Positions 27,297 through 36,953 of a stretch of 64,000 nt of DNA are shown here, piece after piece. Under the pieces are notes generated by a model. The model made no database searches. It had not been told where the DNA came from and saw only the letters and a list, made by a program, of their open reading frames with translations. The position numbers and the translations under genes are program-made. Source of the DNA: Thalassospira povalilytica (lineage in GTDB: Bacteria > Pseudomonadota > Alphaproteobacteria > Rhodospirillales > Thalassospiraceae); the NCBI RefSeq assembly GCF_002844235.1, contig NZ_PGTS01000001.1, positions 124,001-188,000 of the forward strand. Direction: 5' to 3'. Position 1 is the first letter of the stretch; every line of letters begins with the position of its first letter.

Positions 27297-28067
27297 TCAG
27301 TTTGTGCTTTCTTCAAGGCCCAGCGCCTGCGCGACCCCGTATTTTTGGGCGATCGTTCTGAACCGCTCGGATTGGCGGAAAGTCTTAATGGTTGTGTCCA
27401 TTTGTGCGATAAAGCTGCGTGTTATGTCGGAAACATGACAAACAATCGCATTTCGTGTTTTTGTCAGAATCAGCGATTGGCTGTATTGCGGTGATCCGAG
27501 TTTAAGATCCTGAAAAGTGATCTGAAAATCAGGAGACCATCCAACAATCGCATCGAGATGGCCGGCAACCAGCATGCTTACTTTGTTATCCTGCAGCGGG
27601 ATAAGGGCAACCTGTGCGTCAGCGTTGCGGAGTTCCTGTTCGACATTTGACCCGATTGTCAGTCCAATCGATCTGCCGGCAATTTCTTCCATGGATGTAA
27701 TTGGCGCAGTCCCAGGGGCGGTGAAAATATGCTGGGTCGCCTCAAAGACGTAGGTGCTTTCAAGAATATCGATGTCATTTCCGACCAACTTGACGATCAG
27801 GGTGCGGTCAACCGGCCAGATACAGTCGGCTTTGCGTTCGGCAAAGTCGACAACGGACCGTTTCAAAGGTCGAATGCGAATTTCCGGGCGGTAATTTTCG
27901 ATTGTCACGAGTGACGTCAAAATGTCGGCATAAAAACCTTGCCCGTCGTTGGTGTTCAAACCTTCGGCAAGCTGGATGGACGCAATCTTGATCGTGTGAT
28001 CATCGGCCATGGCCCTGCCAATGGATATGATCATCACGGTCAGTGCAATCAGCAGCATTTTGACCAT
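27297..28067 (-). CDS. Periplasmic solute-binding protein (SBP_bac_3-like), orphan
   Basis: With the ATG at 28067 the 256-residue protein begins with a signal peptide (MVKMLLIALTVMIISIGRAMA). It then shows the two-lobe binding-protein pattern: GQGFYADILTSL, RPEIRIRPLKRSVVDFAERKADCIWP, MEEIAGRSIGLTIGSNVE, and AGHLDAIVGW. It is a distant relative of amino-acid binding proteins. There is no transporter gene next to it. The 31 in-frame residues upstream of 28067 lack a signal and were excluded. Confidence 0.78.
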   Translation of the reverse strand: MVKMLLIALTVMIISIGRAMADDHTIKIASIQLAEGLNTNDGQGFYADILTSLVTIENYRPEIRIRPLKRSVVDFAERKADCIWPVDRTLIVKLVGNDIDILESTYVFEATQHIFTAPGTAPITSMEEIAGRSIGLTIGSNVEQELRNADAQVALIPLQDNKVSMLVAGHLDAIVGWSPDFQITFQDLKLGSPQYSQSLILTKTRNAIVCHVSDITRSFIAQMDTTIKTFRQSERFRTIAQKYGVAQALGLEESTN

Positions 28068-28343
28068 AGAAAACCTGCATGTATCAGTTTTCTTATCTAT
28101 GCCCGATTTGCGCAGAAGAACACGGTCGGCCCGCGTCAGTACATTCCGCGTTTGTTGCAAATGAAAGGCATCATTGCTTGATGTGTGGTCTGCGCATTGA
28201 AATTACAGCGGGCGATCCAAAGGTTTTCCGCTAGTGTCATGGTTTGATGGATGAAATATCCTGCGGTGGTGCTTTGCTGCCTGATAGGGATATCTGTAAA
28301 GAATTGCGCAGTGTCGTGAATGTTGATGAGATAAGGGTGACAA

Positions 28344-28619
28344 ATGAACAAGGAAGCCGCCGAGACGCTGGCCATTCGGGCGATTGCACATATCGCCGGG
28401 GATGATGAATTGCTGCAGGGGCTGGTTGCGCAAACCGGGCTGGGGCTGGATGATCTGCGTGCCGGGATTACGTCAAACGAAGTGCAGCTTGGCGCACTTG
28501 AATTTCTGTTATCGCATGAGCCGTTCCTGATGCGATTTGTTGATGATTCCGATTACGCGCCCGAAGACCCGGCGCGTGCACAAATGGTGTTGGCCGGTGG
28601 TCCGGTTTGGCAGGATTAA
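28344..28619 (+). CDS. DUF3572-family protein
   Basis: This 91-residue, mainly helical acidic protein matches the alphaproteobacterial DUF3572 pattern: AIRAIAHIAGDDELLQGLV, TGLGLDDLRAGI, and LGALEFLLSHEPFLMRFVDD. It has no signal or membrane segment. Its function is not known. AAGGGTGACAA before the ATG is a good ribosome-binding site. It converges on the GNAT gene with only 6 bases between stops. Confidence 0.8.
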   Translation: MNKEAAETLAIRAIAHIAGDDELLQGLVAQTGLGLDDLRAGITSNEVQLGALEFLLSHEPFLMRFVDDSDYAPEDPARAQMVLAGGPVWQD

Positions 28620-28625
28620 GGGGGG

Positions 28626-29186
28626 CTATTTACCGGTTTCGACAAGCACGGGTTTGTCAGGAATGGACGGGCGTGGGTCGGTTCTGAGCAGGCCGTAAAT
28701 GACCGAGTCCCGGATGCCGATATGGGTAACCCATTCCCCGCGCAGGACGCCTTCCCGGGTAAAGCCAAGTTTTTCAAATGTTTTGACGGATGCATGATTG
28801 TCCGGGTCTATGTCTGCATAGATCCGGCGTGCTGTTGTCGTGGCAAAAAGATACTCAATGGCGACAGATAGCGCACGCGCAGCGATGTTTTGTCCCCGTG
28901 TGGCGGGCGACACCATGCAGGCGGCTTCCCAGACATCCTTGTCATGGCCAGTGTTAAAAAGCGAAATTCGCCCGATGGCCGGGCCGTCGGGCGTCCGGGC
29001 AATGGCCCATGATGTCTTTTCGAACCCGGTGGTCCAGTCGGTCAGTTTTGCAATGGTTGCATCAATGTCTGCAAAGGCCGGTTCCGGAAGCCAAAGGCAG
29101 CATTGCGGGTCGCCGAATATGGTGTGCAATGCCGGGCCATCGGCAACCGGATCAAGCGGACGCAGATAGATGGGGGAATGTGCCAT
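28626..29186 (-). CDS. GNAT-family N-acetyltransferase (RimJ/RimL type)
   Basis: This 186-residue protein has the RimJ/RimL-type GNAT layout: LRPLDPVADGPALHTIF at the start, the acetyl-CoA-binding region RGQNIAARALSVAIEYLF at about 108-125, and NHASVKTFEKLGFTREGVLRGEWV near 142-165. It would acetylate a small molecule or a protein N-terminus; its substrate is unknown. It begins 37 bases after uppP stops, on the same strand, so co-transcription is likely. Confidence 0.88.
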   Translation of the reverse strand: MAHSPIYLRPLDPVADGPALHTIFGDPQCCLWLPEPAFADIDATIAKLTDWTTGFEKTSWAIARTPDGPAIGRISLFNTGHDKDVWEAACMVSPATRGQNIAARALSVAIEYLFATTTARRIYADIDPDNHASVKTFEKLGFTREGVLRGEWVTHIGIRDSVIYGLLRTDPRPSIPDKPVLVETGK

Positions 29187-29223
29187 TCTGTTTGGTGCCT
29201 GCCAGGCGGAATAACAAAACCGG

Positions 29224-30054
29224 TCAGCTCATGAAGGGCAGCGGCGCGCCACCATAAACGTAAAGCCAGATCAGCAGACCACCACCAAGCAGGATGCGAT
29301 AGATCGCAAACGGGGTGAAGCTTGAACGCTTCAACCAGCTCATCAACACTGCAATGGCAATAAGTGCTGTCAGGAAAGAAAGCCCGGCTGCGAGAAGCAC
29401 GTCCTGGTTAAGGGCGATGTTCCCGGCCTGATGCAGGTCGATACCGGCCAAAAGACCCGCGCCCAAAATAACCGGAATGGACATCAGCATCGAAAACTGT
29501 GCAGCGTCGGAACGCTCGTAGCCCATGAAACGGGCAGCGGTCATGGTGATGCCTGATCGGCTGGTGCCCGGGATAAGGGCCAAGACCTGTGCCAGACCGA
29601 TAAACAGTGCACCGCCCCAGCGCATATGTTCCAGCCGGTTGATCGTCATCCCGACCTTGTCCGCAATCCAGAGCAGGATCCCAAAGCCAAGTGTGGTCCA
29701 TGCGATGATCTCGACAGATCGCAATTGCTCCTCGATGCCCGAGACCTTGAGATAGAAACCGACCGCGACGACCGGGATGGTTGCAAGCACAATGTGAATT
29801 GCCAGACGGGCACCTGCGTTGATTCGCCCGGTAAACAGCCGGACGAATCCGCCGAGCATGGCGAACACATCGCGCCAGAAATAGATCAAAACAGCTGCCA
29901 AAGTACCGACATGAACCGCAACATCTACCAACAAACCCTGATCCGGACTGCCGGTCAGGGCCGGTGCCAGAATGAGATGTCCTGATGAGCTGATGGGAAG
30001 AAATTCGGTGATCCCCTGGACGACTGCCAGAAGAATAATGTGCTGTAAGGTCAC
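29224..30054 (-). CDS. uppP: Undecaprenyl-diphosphate phosphatase UppP
   Basis: UppP dephosphorylates undecaprenyl diphosphate to recycle the lipid carrier of peptidoglycan synthesis, and overproduction gives bacitracin resistance. The 276-residue polytopic membrane protein contains both catalytic motifs, GITEFLPISSSGHLIL near residue 14 and LIPGTSRSGITMTAARFMG near 161, with the catalytic glutamate and arginine present. The start is GTG at 30054, preceded by AGAGG. Length and topology are as in E. coli BacA. Confidence 0.96.
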   Translation of the reverse strand: MTLQHIILLAVVQGITEFLPISSSGHLILAPALTGSPDQGLLVDVAVHVGTLAAVLIYFWRDVFAMLGGFVRLFTGRINAGARLAIHIVLATIPVVAVGFYLKVSGIEEQLRSVEIIAWTTLGFGILLWIADKVGMTINRLEHMRWGGALFIGLAQVLALIPGTSRSGITMTAARFMGYERSDAAQFSMLMSIPVILGAGLLAGIDLHQAGNIALNQDVLLAAGLSFLTALIAIAVLMSWLKRSSFTPFAIYRILLGGGLLIWLYVYGGAPLPFMS

Positions 30055-30319
30055 GCCGGCCTCTGTGCCTGTTCGCTTTAAAAACTCATCGCTTATAGCA
30101 GTTTAGCGTGATTCGGCGAAATGCATAAATAGTTCCATTTTGGTACTAATGAAACTTTATTACGGGCCAAACCGGCAGTGATTTCTGGAAGACCCGAAAA
30201 ATTGTGCGGATATTTATGTCAGCAAAACTGACCTATAATGCATTTTGTGCTAGATTCTTGCGTATTTGGCACGTATACAGACCGAAACCCGCAACATAAA
30301 ACCCTTCCAGAGGGCCGTC

Positions 30320-31750
30320 ATGACAGAAAAGATGCTGAAATTTGTTCATCTCGAACAAAAATATCCGCACAAAAGAGAGGCGTCCGAGCGTCGGACAGAC
30401 TTCAACGAAATCTATGAAGCATTCGAGGACGACAAGGCTGCCGATCAGGCGTCGCGTTGTTCCCAGTGTGGCGTGCCGTTCTGCCAGGCCCATTGCCCGC
30501 TTTATAACAACATCCCCGATTGGTTGCGCCTGACCACCGAAGGTCGCCTTGAGGAGGCTTATGCCATCTCGGCCGCAACCAACAACATGCCCGAAGTTAC
30601 GGGTCGCATCTGTCCGCAGGATCGCCTGTGCGAAGGCAATTGCGTGATCGAACAGTCAACCCATGGTGCTGTCACCATCGGTTCGGTCGAGAAATACATC
30701 ACCGATACCGCCTTTGCGAACGGTTGGGTCAAGGCCCCGAAGCCGGCAAAGGAAAACGGCATGTCGGTCGGTATCATCGGCGGTGGCCCGGGTGGTATGG
30801 CGGCTGCCGAGCAGCTGCGTCTCAAAGGATATGAAGTCCATATCTATGACCGTTATGACCGTATGGGCGGCCTGCTGGTTTATGGTATTCCGGGCTTCAA
30901 GCTTGAAAAAGATGTGGTCGAGCGCCGAGTCAAGCTTCTTGAGGAAGGTGGCGTTATCATGCACACCGAATTCGAGGTTGGCCGCGACGCGACCCTTGAT
31001 GATCTGCGCAAGAAGCATGACAGCATTCTGATCGCGACCGGTGTTTACAAGGCCCGCGAACTGAAACTGCCGGGTGCCGGTCTTGGCAATGTTTATCCCG
31101 CACTTGAATATCTGACCACGTCCAACCGCCATGGTCTGGGTGACAAGGTTCCGGCATATGAAGACGGAACGCTGAACGCCAAGGACAAGAATGTTGTCGT
31201 GATCGGTGGTGGTGATACCGCCATGGACTGTGTCCGTACCGCGATCCGTCAGGGGGCGAAGTCGGTCAAATGTCTCTATCGCCGTGACCGTGCCAACATG
31301 CCCGGTTCCCAGCGCGAAGTTGCCAATGCCGAGGAAGAAGGCGTCGAGTTTGTCTGGCTGACCAACCCGGAAGCCTTTGTCGGCGATGACAAGGTCACCG
31401 GTGTTCGCGCCGTGAAAATGCGCCTTGGTGCCCCCGACGCCGGCGGCCGCCAGAGCCCGGAAGTCATCGAAGGATCAAGCTACACCATGGATGCCGACAT
31501 GGTCATTCTGGCACTTGGCTTCGAGCCCGAAGATCTGCCGACCCTGTTTGATGCGCCGGAACTTGGTGTGTCACGTTGGGGCACGGTCAAAATCGATTTC
31601 CGCACGATGATGACCAATCTTGATGGCGTGTTTGCTGCTGGTGACATCGCCCGTGGGGCGTCGCTTGTGGTGTGGGCGATTCGTGATGGCCGTGATGCGG
31701 CAGATCGAATTGATGAGTATTTGCTGGCGCGCAAAGAAGCTGCTGCTTAA
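30320..31750 (+). CDS. gltD: Glutamate synthase (NADPH) small subunit
   Basis: The beta subunit passes electrons from NADPH via FAD and two 4Fe-4S clusters to the large subunit. The 476-residue protein has the N-terminal cysteine motifs CSQCGVPFCQAHCP and CPQDRLCEGNC. The FAD-binding GIIGGGPGGMAAAEQL is near residue 150, the NADPH-binding VIGGGDTAMDCVRTA near 295, and GVFAAGDIARGASLVVWAI is near the end. The ATG at 30320 follows AGAGGG; the 18 residues upstream in frame are atypical. gltD precedes gltB by 29 bases, the reverse of the enteric order. Confidence 0.96.
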   Translation: MTEKMLKFVHLEQKYPHKREASERRTDFNEIYEAFEDDKAADQASRCSQCGVPFCQAHCPLYNNIPDWLRLTTEGRLEEAYAISAATNNMPEVTGRICPQDRLCEGNCVIEQSTHGAVTIGSVEKYITDTAFANGWVKAPKPAKENGMSVGIIGGGPGGMAAAEQLRLKGYEVHIYDRYDRMGGLLVYGIPGFKLEKDVVERRVKLLEEGGVIMHTEFEVGRDATLDDLRKKHDSILIATGVYKARELKLPGAGLGNVYPALEYLTTSNRHGLGDKVPAYEDGTLNAKDKNVVVIGGGDTAMDCVRTAIRQGAKSVKCLYRRDRANMPGSQREVANAEEEGVEFVWLTNPEAFVGDDKVTGVRAVKMRLGAPDAGGRQSPEVIEGSSYTMDADMVILALGFEPEDLPTLFDAPELGVSRWGTVKIDFRTMMTNLDGVFAAGDIARGASLVVWAIRDGRDAADRIDEYLLARKEAAA

Positions 31751-31779
31751 GCCCGCTGCCGCATTAGGAGAGAGAAGTT

Positions 31780-34700
31780 ATGAACAAGATCGTTCAGGAC
31801 AAATTGGATCAGGGCCGCGGTGCTGCCGAGATCGCCCGTTTTGAGAAAAACGCGGCACATCTTGAAGCCAGTGGCATGTATGACCCGGCCGAAGAACACG
31901 CCAACTGTGGTGTGGGTCTTGTCGGCGCCATTGATGGCAAACCGCGCCGCGAAGTGGTTGAGGCCGGTATCGAAGCCCTGAAGGCAATCTGGCACCGTGG
32001 TGCTGTTGATGCCGATGGCAAAACCGGTGACGGCGCTGGTATCCACCTTCAGATCCCGCAGGATTTCTTCAAGGCTTACCTTAAGGTGATCAACCAGGAA
32101 GCCCCGGAAAGCCTGATTGCGGTTGGTCAGGTGTTCCTGCCGCGTATCGACATGTCGGCACAGGAACGTTGCCGTGCAATCGTCGAAACCGAAATCCTCA
32201 AACAGGGTTATGGTATTCTTGGTTGGCGGCAGGTCCCGGTTGATGTTTCGGTCATCGGTGAAAAGGCAAACCAGACCCGCCCGGAAATCGAACAGGTTCT
32301 GATCGGTGTCCGTGACGATGTCGACGAAGAGAAATTCGAAATCGACCTTTATGCGATCCGTCGTCGTATCGAAAAGGCGGTTCTGTCCGAAGCGATCAAG
32401 GATTTCTACATCTGTTCGATGTCGTGCCGTTCGATCATCTACAAGGGCATGTTCCTGGCAGAAGATGTTGATACCTTCTATCCGGATCTGCGCGACGAAC
32501 GCTTTATTTCAAGCTTCTGCGTCTATCATCAGCGTTATTCGACCAACACCTTCCCGAGCTGGCCGCTGGCACAGCCGTTCCGTGTTCTTGCCCATAACGG
32601 CGAAATCAACACGCTGCGCGGTAACGTCAACTGGATGAAAAGTCACGAAGCACGTATGGCGCACGAAGTGTTCGCCGACAGCATCGATGACCTCAAACCG
32701 GTTATTCAGCCGGGCTCGTCTGACTCGGCAGCCCTTGATGCGGTGTTCGAATTGATGATCCGTGCCGGCCGTGACCTTCCGATGGTGAAAACCATGATGG
32801 TTCCGGAAGCATGGTCGAAAAAGGCATCGACGCCTGACAGCTATAAAAACCTGTATGCCTATTGCAACGCTGTGATGGAGCCGTGGGACGGTCCGGCAGC
32901 ACTTGCGGCATATGGTGGCAAATGGCTTCTGGGTGGTACGGACCGTAACGGTTTGCGTCCGCTGCGTTATGCGGTCACCGGTAACGGCCTTCTGATCGCC
33001 GGTTCCGAAGCCGGTATGGTGCATATCGACGAAGAAAGCTGCATTGAAAAAGGCCGCCTTGGCCCGGGTCAGATGATTGCCGTCAACCTCGAAGAGGGCA
33101 AGCTGTATCATGACCGCGAGCTTAAGGACAAACTGGCCAACCGTCGTGACTGGTCGAAATGGGTCGGTCGCACCAAGGTTCTTGATGACCTGATTTCGCC
33201 GGAACATACCGAGCCGTCGCATATCGAAAAAGAACGTCTGCTGCGTTTGCAAAAGGCGATGGGCCTGACCCACGAAGATCTTGAGCTGATCCTTCATCCG
33301 ATGGGTGAAGACGGCAAGGAAGCTATCGGCTCGATGGGGGATGACACCCCGCTTGCGATCCTTTCGGATCGGTATCGCGGCCTGCATCACTTCTTCCGTC
33401 AGAACTTCTCCCAGGTGACCAACCCGCCGATCGATTCCCTTCGTGAAGCGCGCGTCATGAGCCTGAAGACCCGCCTTGGTAACCTTGGCAACGTTCTGGA
33501 CGAAGATGAAAGCCAGTGCGATCTGCTTCAGCTCGAAAGCCCGGTTCTGACCAACGCCGAATATGACGCCATGCGCGGCTATATGGGCGAAACGGCGGTC
33601 GAGATTGACACCACCTTTGACATCAATGGTGGCCAGTCGGCCCTGCGCGATGCGATTTCCCGTATTCAGCGCGAAGCCGAGGAAGCCGTTCGTGGCGGTG
33701 CATTGCACATCATCCTGACCGATGAAGCGATCAGCGAAGAGCGTGCAGCAATCCCGATGATCCTTGCGACCGGTGGTGTTCACAGCCATCTCGTGAAGAC
33801 GTCACTGCGTACCTACATTTCGCTGAACGTGCGTTCGGCGGAATGCATGGACGTGCATTACTTCGCCGTTCTGATCGGTGTTGGCGCAACCACGGTTAAC
33901 GCCTATCTGGCGCAGGAAGGTCTGCTTGACCGTTATGCACGTGGCCTGTTCCCGAATGTGAACAGCACGGCTGAAGTAATGCAGCGCTTCAAGGCCGCAA
34001 TTGATGCGGGCTTGCTCAAGATCATGTCCAAAATGGGCATCTCGATCATCAGTTCCTATCGCGGTGGCTATAACTTTGAAAGTATCGGTCTGTCGCGTTC
34101 GCTGGTGGCCGAATTCTTCCCGGGCATGCCGTCGCGTATTTCGGGTATTGGTCTTCAGGGTATCCAGCGCCGCACGATCGCCCAGCATAAAGAAGCGTTT
34201 AACGGCAATGTCGTCAGCCTTCCGGTTGGTGGCCTTTATAAATACCGTCGCAGTGGCGAGCGCCATGTCTGGACCGGTCCGCTGATCCATACATTGCAGT
34301 CTTCTGTCACGACGGGCAGCTACAACACGTTCCGAAAGTTCTCGGAAGGTCTGCGTTCGCGTGAACCGCTGCATCTGCGTGACTTGCTTGATTTCCGTTC
34401 CGATCGCAGCCCTGTTCACCAGGACAAGGTCGAAAGCATCACCGAAATCCGCAAACGTTTCGTCACCCCGGGCATGTCCCATGGCGCATTGTCGACCGAG
34501 GCCCACGAGGCATTGGCGATTGCCATGAACCGCATCGGTGCGAAATCGAACTCGGGTGAAGGTGGTGAATCGCGTGAACGTTTCCGTCCGCGTGCGAACG
34601 GTGACAATGCGCGTTCCTCGATCAAACAGGTTGCGTCGGGTCGCTTTGGTGTGACGGCTGAATATCTGAACAACTGTGAAGAAATTCAGATCAAGGTCGC

Positions 34701-36345
34701 CCAGGGTGCAAAACCGGGCGAAGGTGGTCAGCTTCCGGGCTTCAAGGTGACGGTTGAAATTGCGCAGCTGCGTCATGCGACGCCGGGTGTGACCCTGATT
34801 TCGCCGCCGCCGCATCATGACATCTATTCGATCGAAGATCTGGCACAGCTGATCTATGACCTCAAACAGATCAACCCGCGTTGCCGCGTTTGCGTCAAGC
34901 TGGTGTCGCGTTCGGGTGTTGGTACGATTGCAGCCGGTGTTGCCAAGGCAAAAGCCGACGTGATCCTGATTTCCGGTTATGACGGCGGTACGGGTGCAAG
35001 CCCGCAGACCTCGATCAAATATGCAGGCGTTCCTTGGGAAATGGGCCTGTCGGAAGTCAACCAGGTTCTGACGCTCAATAACCTGCGTGACAAAGTCAAA
35101 CTGCGCGTTGACGGTGGTTTCAAAACCGGTCGTGACGTTGTGATTGGTGCGATGCTTGGTGCCGAGGAATTCGGCATCGGTACGGCTTCCCTGATCGCCC
35201 TTGGCTGCATCATGGTCCGTCAGTGCCATTCCAACACCTGTCCGGTTGGTGTCTGTACCCAGGATCCGGCACTGCGTGCCAAGTTCGTTGGTACGGCCGA
35301 CAAACTGGTCAACCTGTTCACCTTCATGGCCGAAGAAGTCAAAGACGTTCTGGCCGAGCTTGGCTATGACAAGCTGGAAGACGTAATTGGCCGCTCCGAC
35401 CTGCTTCAGCAGGTTCACCGTGGCGCGAAAGACCTTGTTGACCTTGATTTGAACCCACTGCTGGCACAGGCTGATGCCGGTGATCATGCACGCTTCTGCA
35501 CCATCGAAGGCCGCAACGAAGTCCCGGATACCCTTGATGCCCAGATGATCAAGGATGCCCGTCCGCTTCTTGAAGACGGCGAGAAGATGCAGCTTCAGTA
35601 CAACATCCAGAACACCCAGCGTGCAATCGGGACCCGGATGTCGTCACTGATCACGCAGAAATACGGCATGACCGGCCTGAAACCGGGCCATCTGCATGTC
35701 CGTCTGCGCGGTTCGGCTGGTCAGTCACTTGGTGCCTTTGCGGTTCAGGGGCTCAAGATCGAAGTTCAGGGCGATGCCAACGACTATGTGGGCAAAGGTC
35801 TTTCGGGCGGGACGATTGTTCTGCGTCCGCGGCCTTCCAGCCCGCTCAAGACCAATGAAAACACCATCATCGGCAACACCATTCTTTATGGTGCGACGTC
35901 GGGCAAATTGTTTGCTGCGGGTCAGGCCGGTGAACGTTTCTGTGTGCGTAACTCCGGTGCGACCGTCGTGGTCGAAGGTTGTGGTTCGAACGGTTGTGAA
36001 TACATGACCGGCGGTACCGCAGTTATTCTGGGCTCGGTCGGTGAAAACTTCGGGGCCGGCATGACCGGTGGCATGGCATTCATCTATGACGTTGAAGGCA
36101 CCTTTGCCGATGTCGTCAATGATGGCTCCATCCTGTATCAGCGCATTGAAACCCAGTATTGGGACGAACATTGCCGTTCGCTCATTGAAGAGCATGTTGC
36201 AGAAACCGAAAGCGGTTATGCACGTACGATCCTTGATAACTGGGATCGTGAACGCGGCAACTTCTGGCAGATCGTGCCGAAGGAAATCGTCGACAAACTG
36301 GAACATCCTATTCGCTCCGAGAGCGAAAACCAGGCAACTGCGTGA
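31780..36345 (+). CDS. gltB: Glutamate synthase (NADPH) large subunit
   Basis: The alpha subunit makes glutamate from glutamine and 2-oxoglutarate. The 1521-residue precursor starts with a propeptide; cleavage before Cys43 in HANCGVGLVG would expose the class II amidotransferase nucleophile. The amidotransferase domain (43-about 450) is followed by the central domain, the FMN/2-oxoglutarate synthase domain, the 3Fe-4S motif CIMVRQCHSNTCPVGVC (about 1146-1162) and the C-terminal beta-helix with GNTILYGATSGKLFAAGQAGERF. TAGGAGAG precedes the ATG. It forms an operon with gltD and is followed by two terminators. Confidence 0.97.
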   Translation: MNKIVQDKLDQGRGAAEIARFEKNAAHLEASGMYDPAEEHANCGVGLVGAIDGKPRREVVEAGIEALKAIWHRGAVDADGKTGDGAGIHLQIPQDFFKAYLKVINQEAPESLIAVGQVFLPRIDMSAQERCRAIVETEILKQGYGILGWRQVPVDVSVIGEKANQTRPEIEQVLIGVRDDVDEEKFEIDLYAIRRRIEKAVLSEAIKDFYICSMSCRSIIYKGMFLAEDVDTFYPDLRDERFISSFCVYHQRYSTNTFPSWPLAQPFRVLAHNGEINTLRGNVNWMKSHEARMAHEVFADSIDDLKPVIQPGSSDSAALDAVFELMIRAGRDLPMVKTMMVPEAWSKKASTPDSYKNLYAYCNAVMEPWDGPAALAAYGGKWLLGGTDRNGLRPLRYAVTGNGLLIAGSEAGMVHIDEESCIEKGRLGPGQMIAVNLEEGKLYHDRELKDKLANRRDWSKWVGRTKVLDDLISPEHTEPSHIEKERLLRLQKAMGLTHEDLELILHPMGEDGKEAIGSMGDDTPLAILSDRYRGLHHFFRQNFSQVTNPPIDSLREARVMSLKTRLGNLGNVLDEDESQCDLLQLESPVLTNAEYDAMRGYMGETAVEIDTTFDINGGQSALRDAISRIQREAEEAVRGGALHIILTDEAISEERAAIPMILATGGVHSHLVKTSLRTYISLNVRSAECMDVHYFAVLIGVGATTVNAYLAQEGLLDRYARGLFPNVNSTAEVMQRFKAAIDAGLLKIMSKMGISIISSYRGGYNFESIGLSRSLVAEFFPGMPSRISGIGLQGIQRRTIAQHKEAFNGNVVSLPVGGLYKYRRSGERHVWTGPLIHTLQSSVTTGSYNTFRKFSEGLRSREPLHLRDLLDFRSDRSPVHQDKVESITEIRKRFVTPGMSHGALSTEAHEALAIAMNRIGAKSNSGEGGESRERFRPRANGDNARSSIKQVASGRFGVTAEYLNNCEEIQIKVAQGAKPGEGGQLPGFKVTVEIAQLRHATPGVTLISPPPHHDIYSIEDLAQLIYDLKQINPRCRVCVKLVSRSGVGTIAAGVAKAKADVILISGYDGGTGASPQTSIKYAGVPWEMGLSEVNQVLTLNNLRDKVKLRVDGGFKTGRDVVIGAMLGAEEFGIGTASLIALGCIMVRQCHSNTCPVGVCTQDPALRAKFVGTADKLVNLFTFMAEEVKDVLAELGYDKLEDVIGRSDLLQQVHRGAKDLVDLDLNPLLAQADAGDHARFCTIEGRNEVPDTLDAQMIKDARPLLEDGEKMQLQYNIQNTQRAIGTRMSSLITQKYGMTGLKPGHLHVRLRGSAGQSLGAFAVQGLKIEVQGDANDYVGKGLSGGTIVLRPRPSSPLKTNENTIIGNTILYGATSGKLFAAGQAGERFCVRNSGATVVVEGCGSNGCEYMTGGTAVILGSVGENFGAGMTGGMAFIYDVEGTFADVVNDGSILYQRIETQYWDEHCRSLIEEHVAETESGYARTILDNWDRERGNFWQIVPKEIVDKLEHPIRSESENQATA

Positions 36346-36401
36346 TCTGATCACGCTTTTGCGCAAGCTCCCTTGTCCAACACACCTGGACAATTGAACT
36401 G

Positions 36402-36430
36402 GCCCCGTACTTCGGTACGGGGCACTTTTC
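36402..36430 (+). terminator. Terminator of gltDB
   Basis: The perfect stem GCCCCGTAC / GTACGGGGC is closed by a TTCG loop and followed by ACTTTTCTTT, 57 bases after the gltB stop. Confidence 0.88.
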
Positions 36431-36460
36431 TTTGTTCGTGACGGATGAGGCGAGCAGGCA

Positions 36461-36488
36461 AAAAGGCGGGCCTTTTGGTCCGCCTTTT
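36461..36488. terminator. Second, bidirectional terminator
   Basis: The 12-base arms AAAAGGCGGGCC / GGTCCGCCTTTT (one G-T pair) enclose TTTT. It backs up gltDB and can terminate the convergent small gene at 36589. Confidence 0.85.
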
Positions 36489-36588
36489 ATTTTGTGACGT
36501 TGCCAAGGTTGCGGGAACGCGCGCAAAGGCGTCGCAAACAACGGATCGGTTCACGACGGGCAATCCACAAAGATGGCCGAAAAGAGCG

Positions 36589-36819
36589 TCAAAGCAGGAT
36601 GTTAAGGTAGGTCCCGCGACGCGCATTGTGATCAATCTGATCGGTGGCAATCAGGTTGCGCAGACGCGCAAGCTGGGCCGCAATGAAGCTGTCAGAAGAT
36701 GGTTGATCTGAATTGGCCGTAACACGACCGCCCATACCCGGGATACCCTGGGGGCGGGATCGTGCATCCTGAAGTCCCGTTTGGGACGAACCTGTTCCAA
36801 TTCTGTTGGCGACCATCAT
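36589..36819 (-). CDS. Small protein with RGT-x-x-NIL C-terminus (member 1)
   Basis: This 76-residue protein of unknown function was read from the ATG at 36819 (GGACGG six bases upstream). An in-frame GTG at 36855 would add 12 residues. It begins MMVANRIGTGSSQTG and has a helical middle (SDSFIAAQLARLRNLIA). It ends RRGTYLNILL. The small gene just upstream on the same strand ends HRGTKVNILT, so the two share a C-terminal signature. The tail vaguely recalls the G-x-x-I-D-I end of YjfB-type putative motility proteins. Confidence 0.55.
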   Translation of the reverse strand: MMVANRIGTGSSQTGLQDARSRPQGIPGMGGRVTANSDQPSSDSFIAAQLARLRNLIATDQIDHNARRGTYLNILL

Positions 36820-36902
36820 ACCGTCCAAATGCGCAATATCCCCGAACCTTAGCACGGGGCTTGCTGCTTGTCATGACCGGGTATTTGAAAGCATTCAAAT
36901 AC

Positions 36903-36928
36903 AAAAAGGGGTGGTCGCAGACCACCCC
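36903..36928 (-). terminator. Rho-independent terminator of the 36954 gene
   Basis: The perfect 9-base arms GGGGTGGTC / GACCACCCC with a 3-base loop are followed on the minus strand by TTTTTGT. It separates the two small related genes into distinct units. Confidence 0.88.
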
Positions 36929-36953
36929 CGGAGGAAGCTAACGAGAGGGAAAA

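Noticed and set aside
33802..35487. A 561-codon open frame on the minus strand inside gltB, with another of 426 codons at 32509-33789
   Set aside because: Both are shadows of the highly biased gltB codon usage; the translated sequences are rich in Arg, Thr, Asn and Phe without any family motif, and gltB itself is complete and convincing.
36445..36711. Plus-strand 88-codon frame after gltB
   Set aside because: It overlaps a terminator hairpin and the better supported minus-strand small gene at 36589, and has no clear ribosome-binding site.
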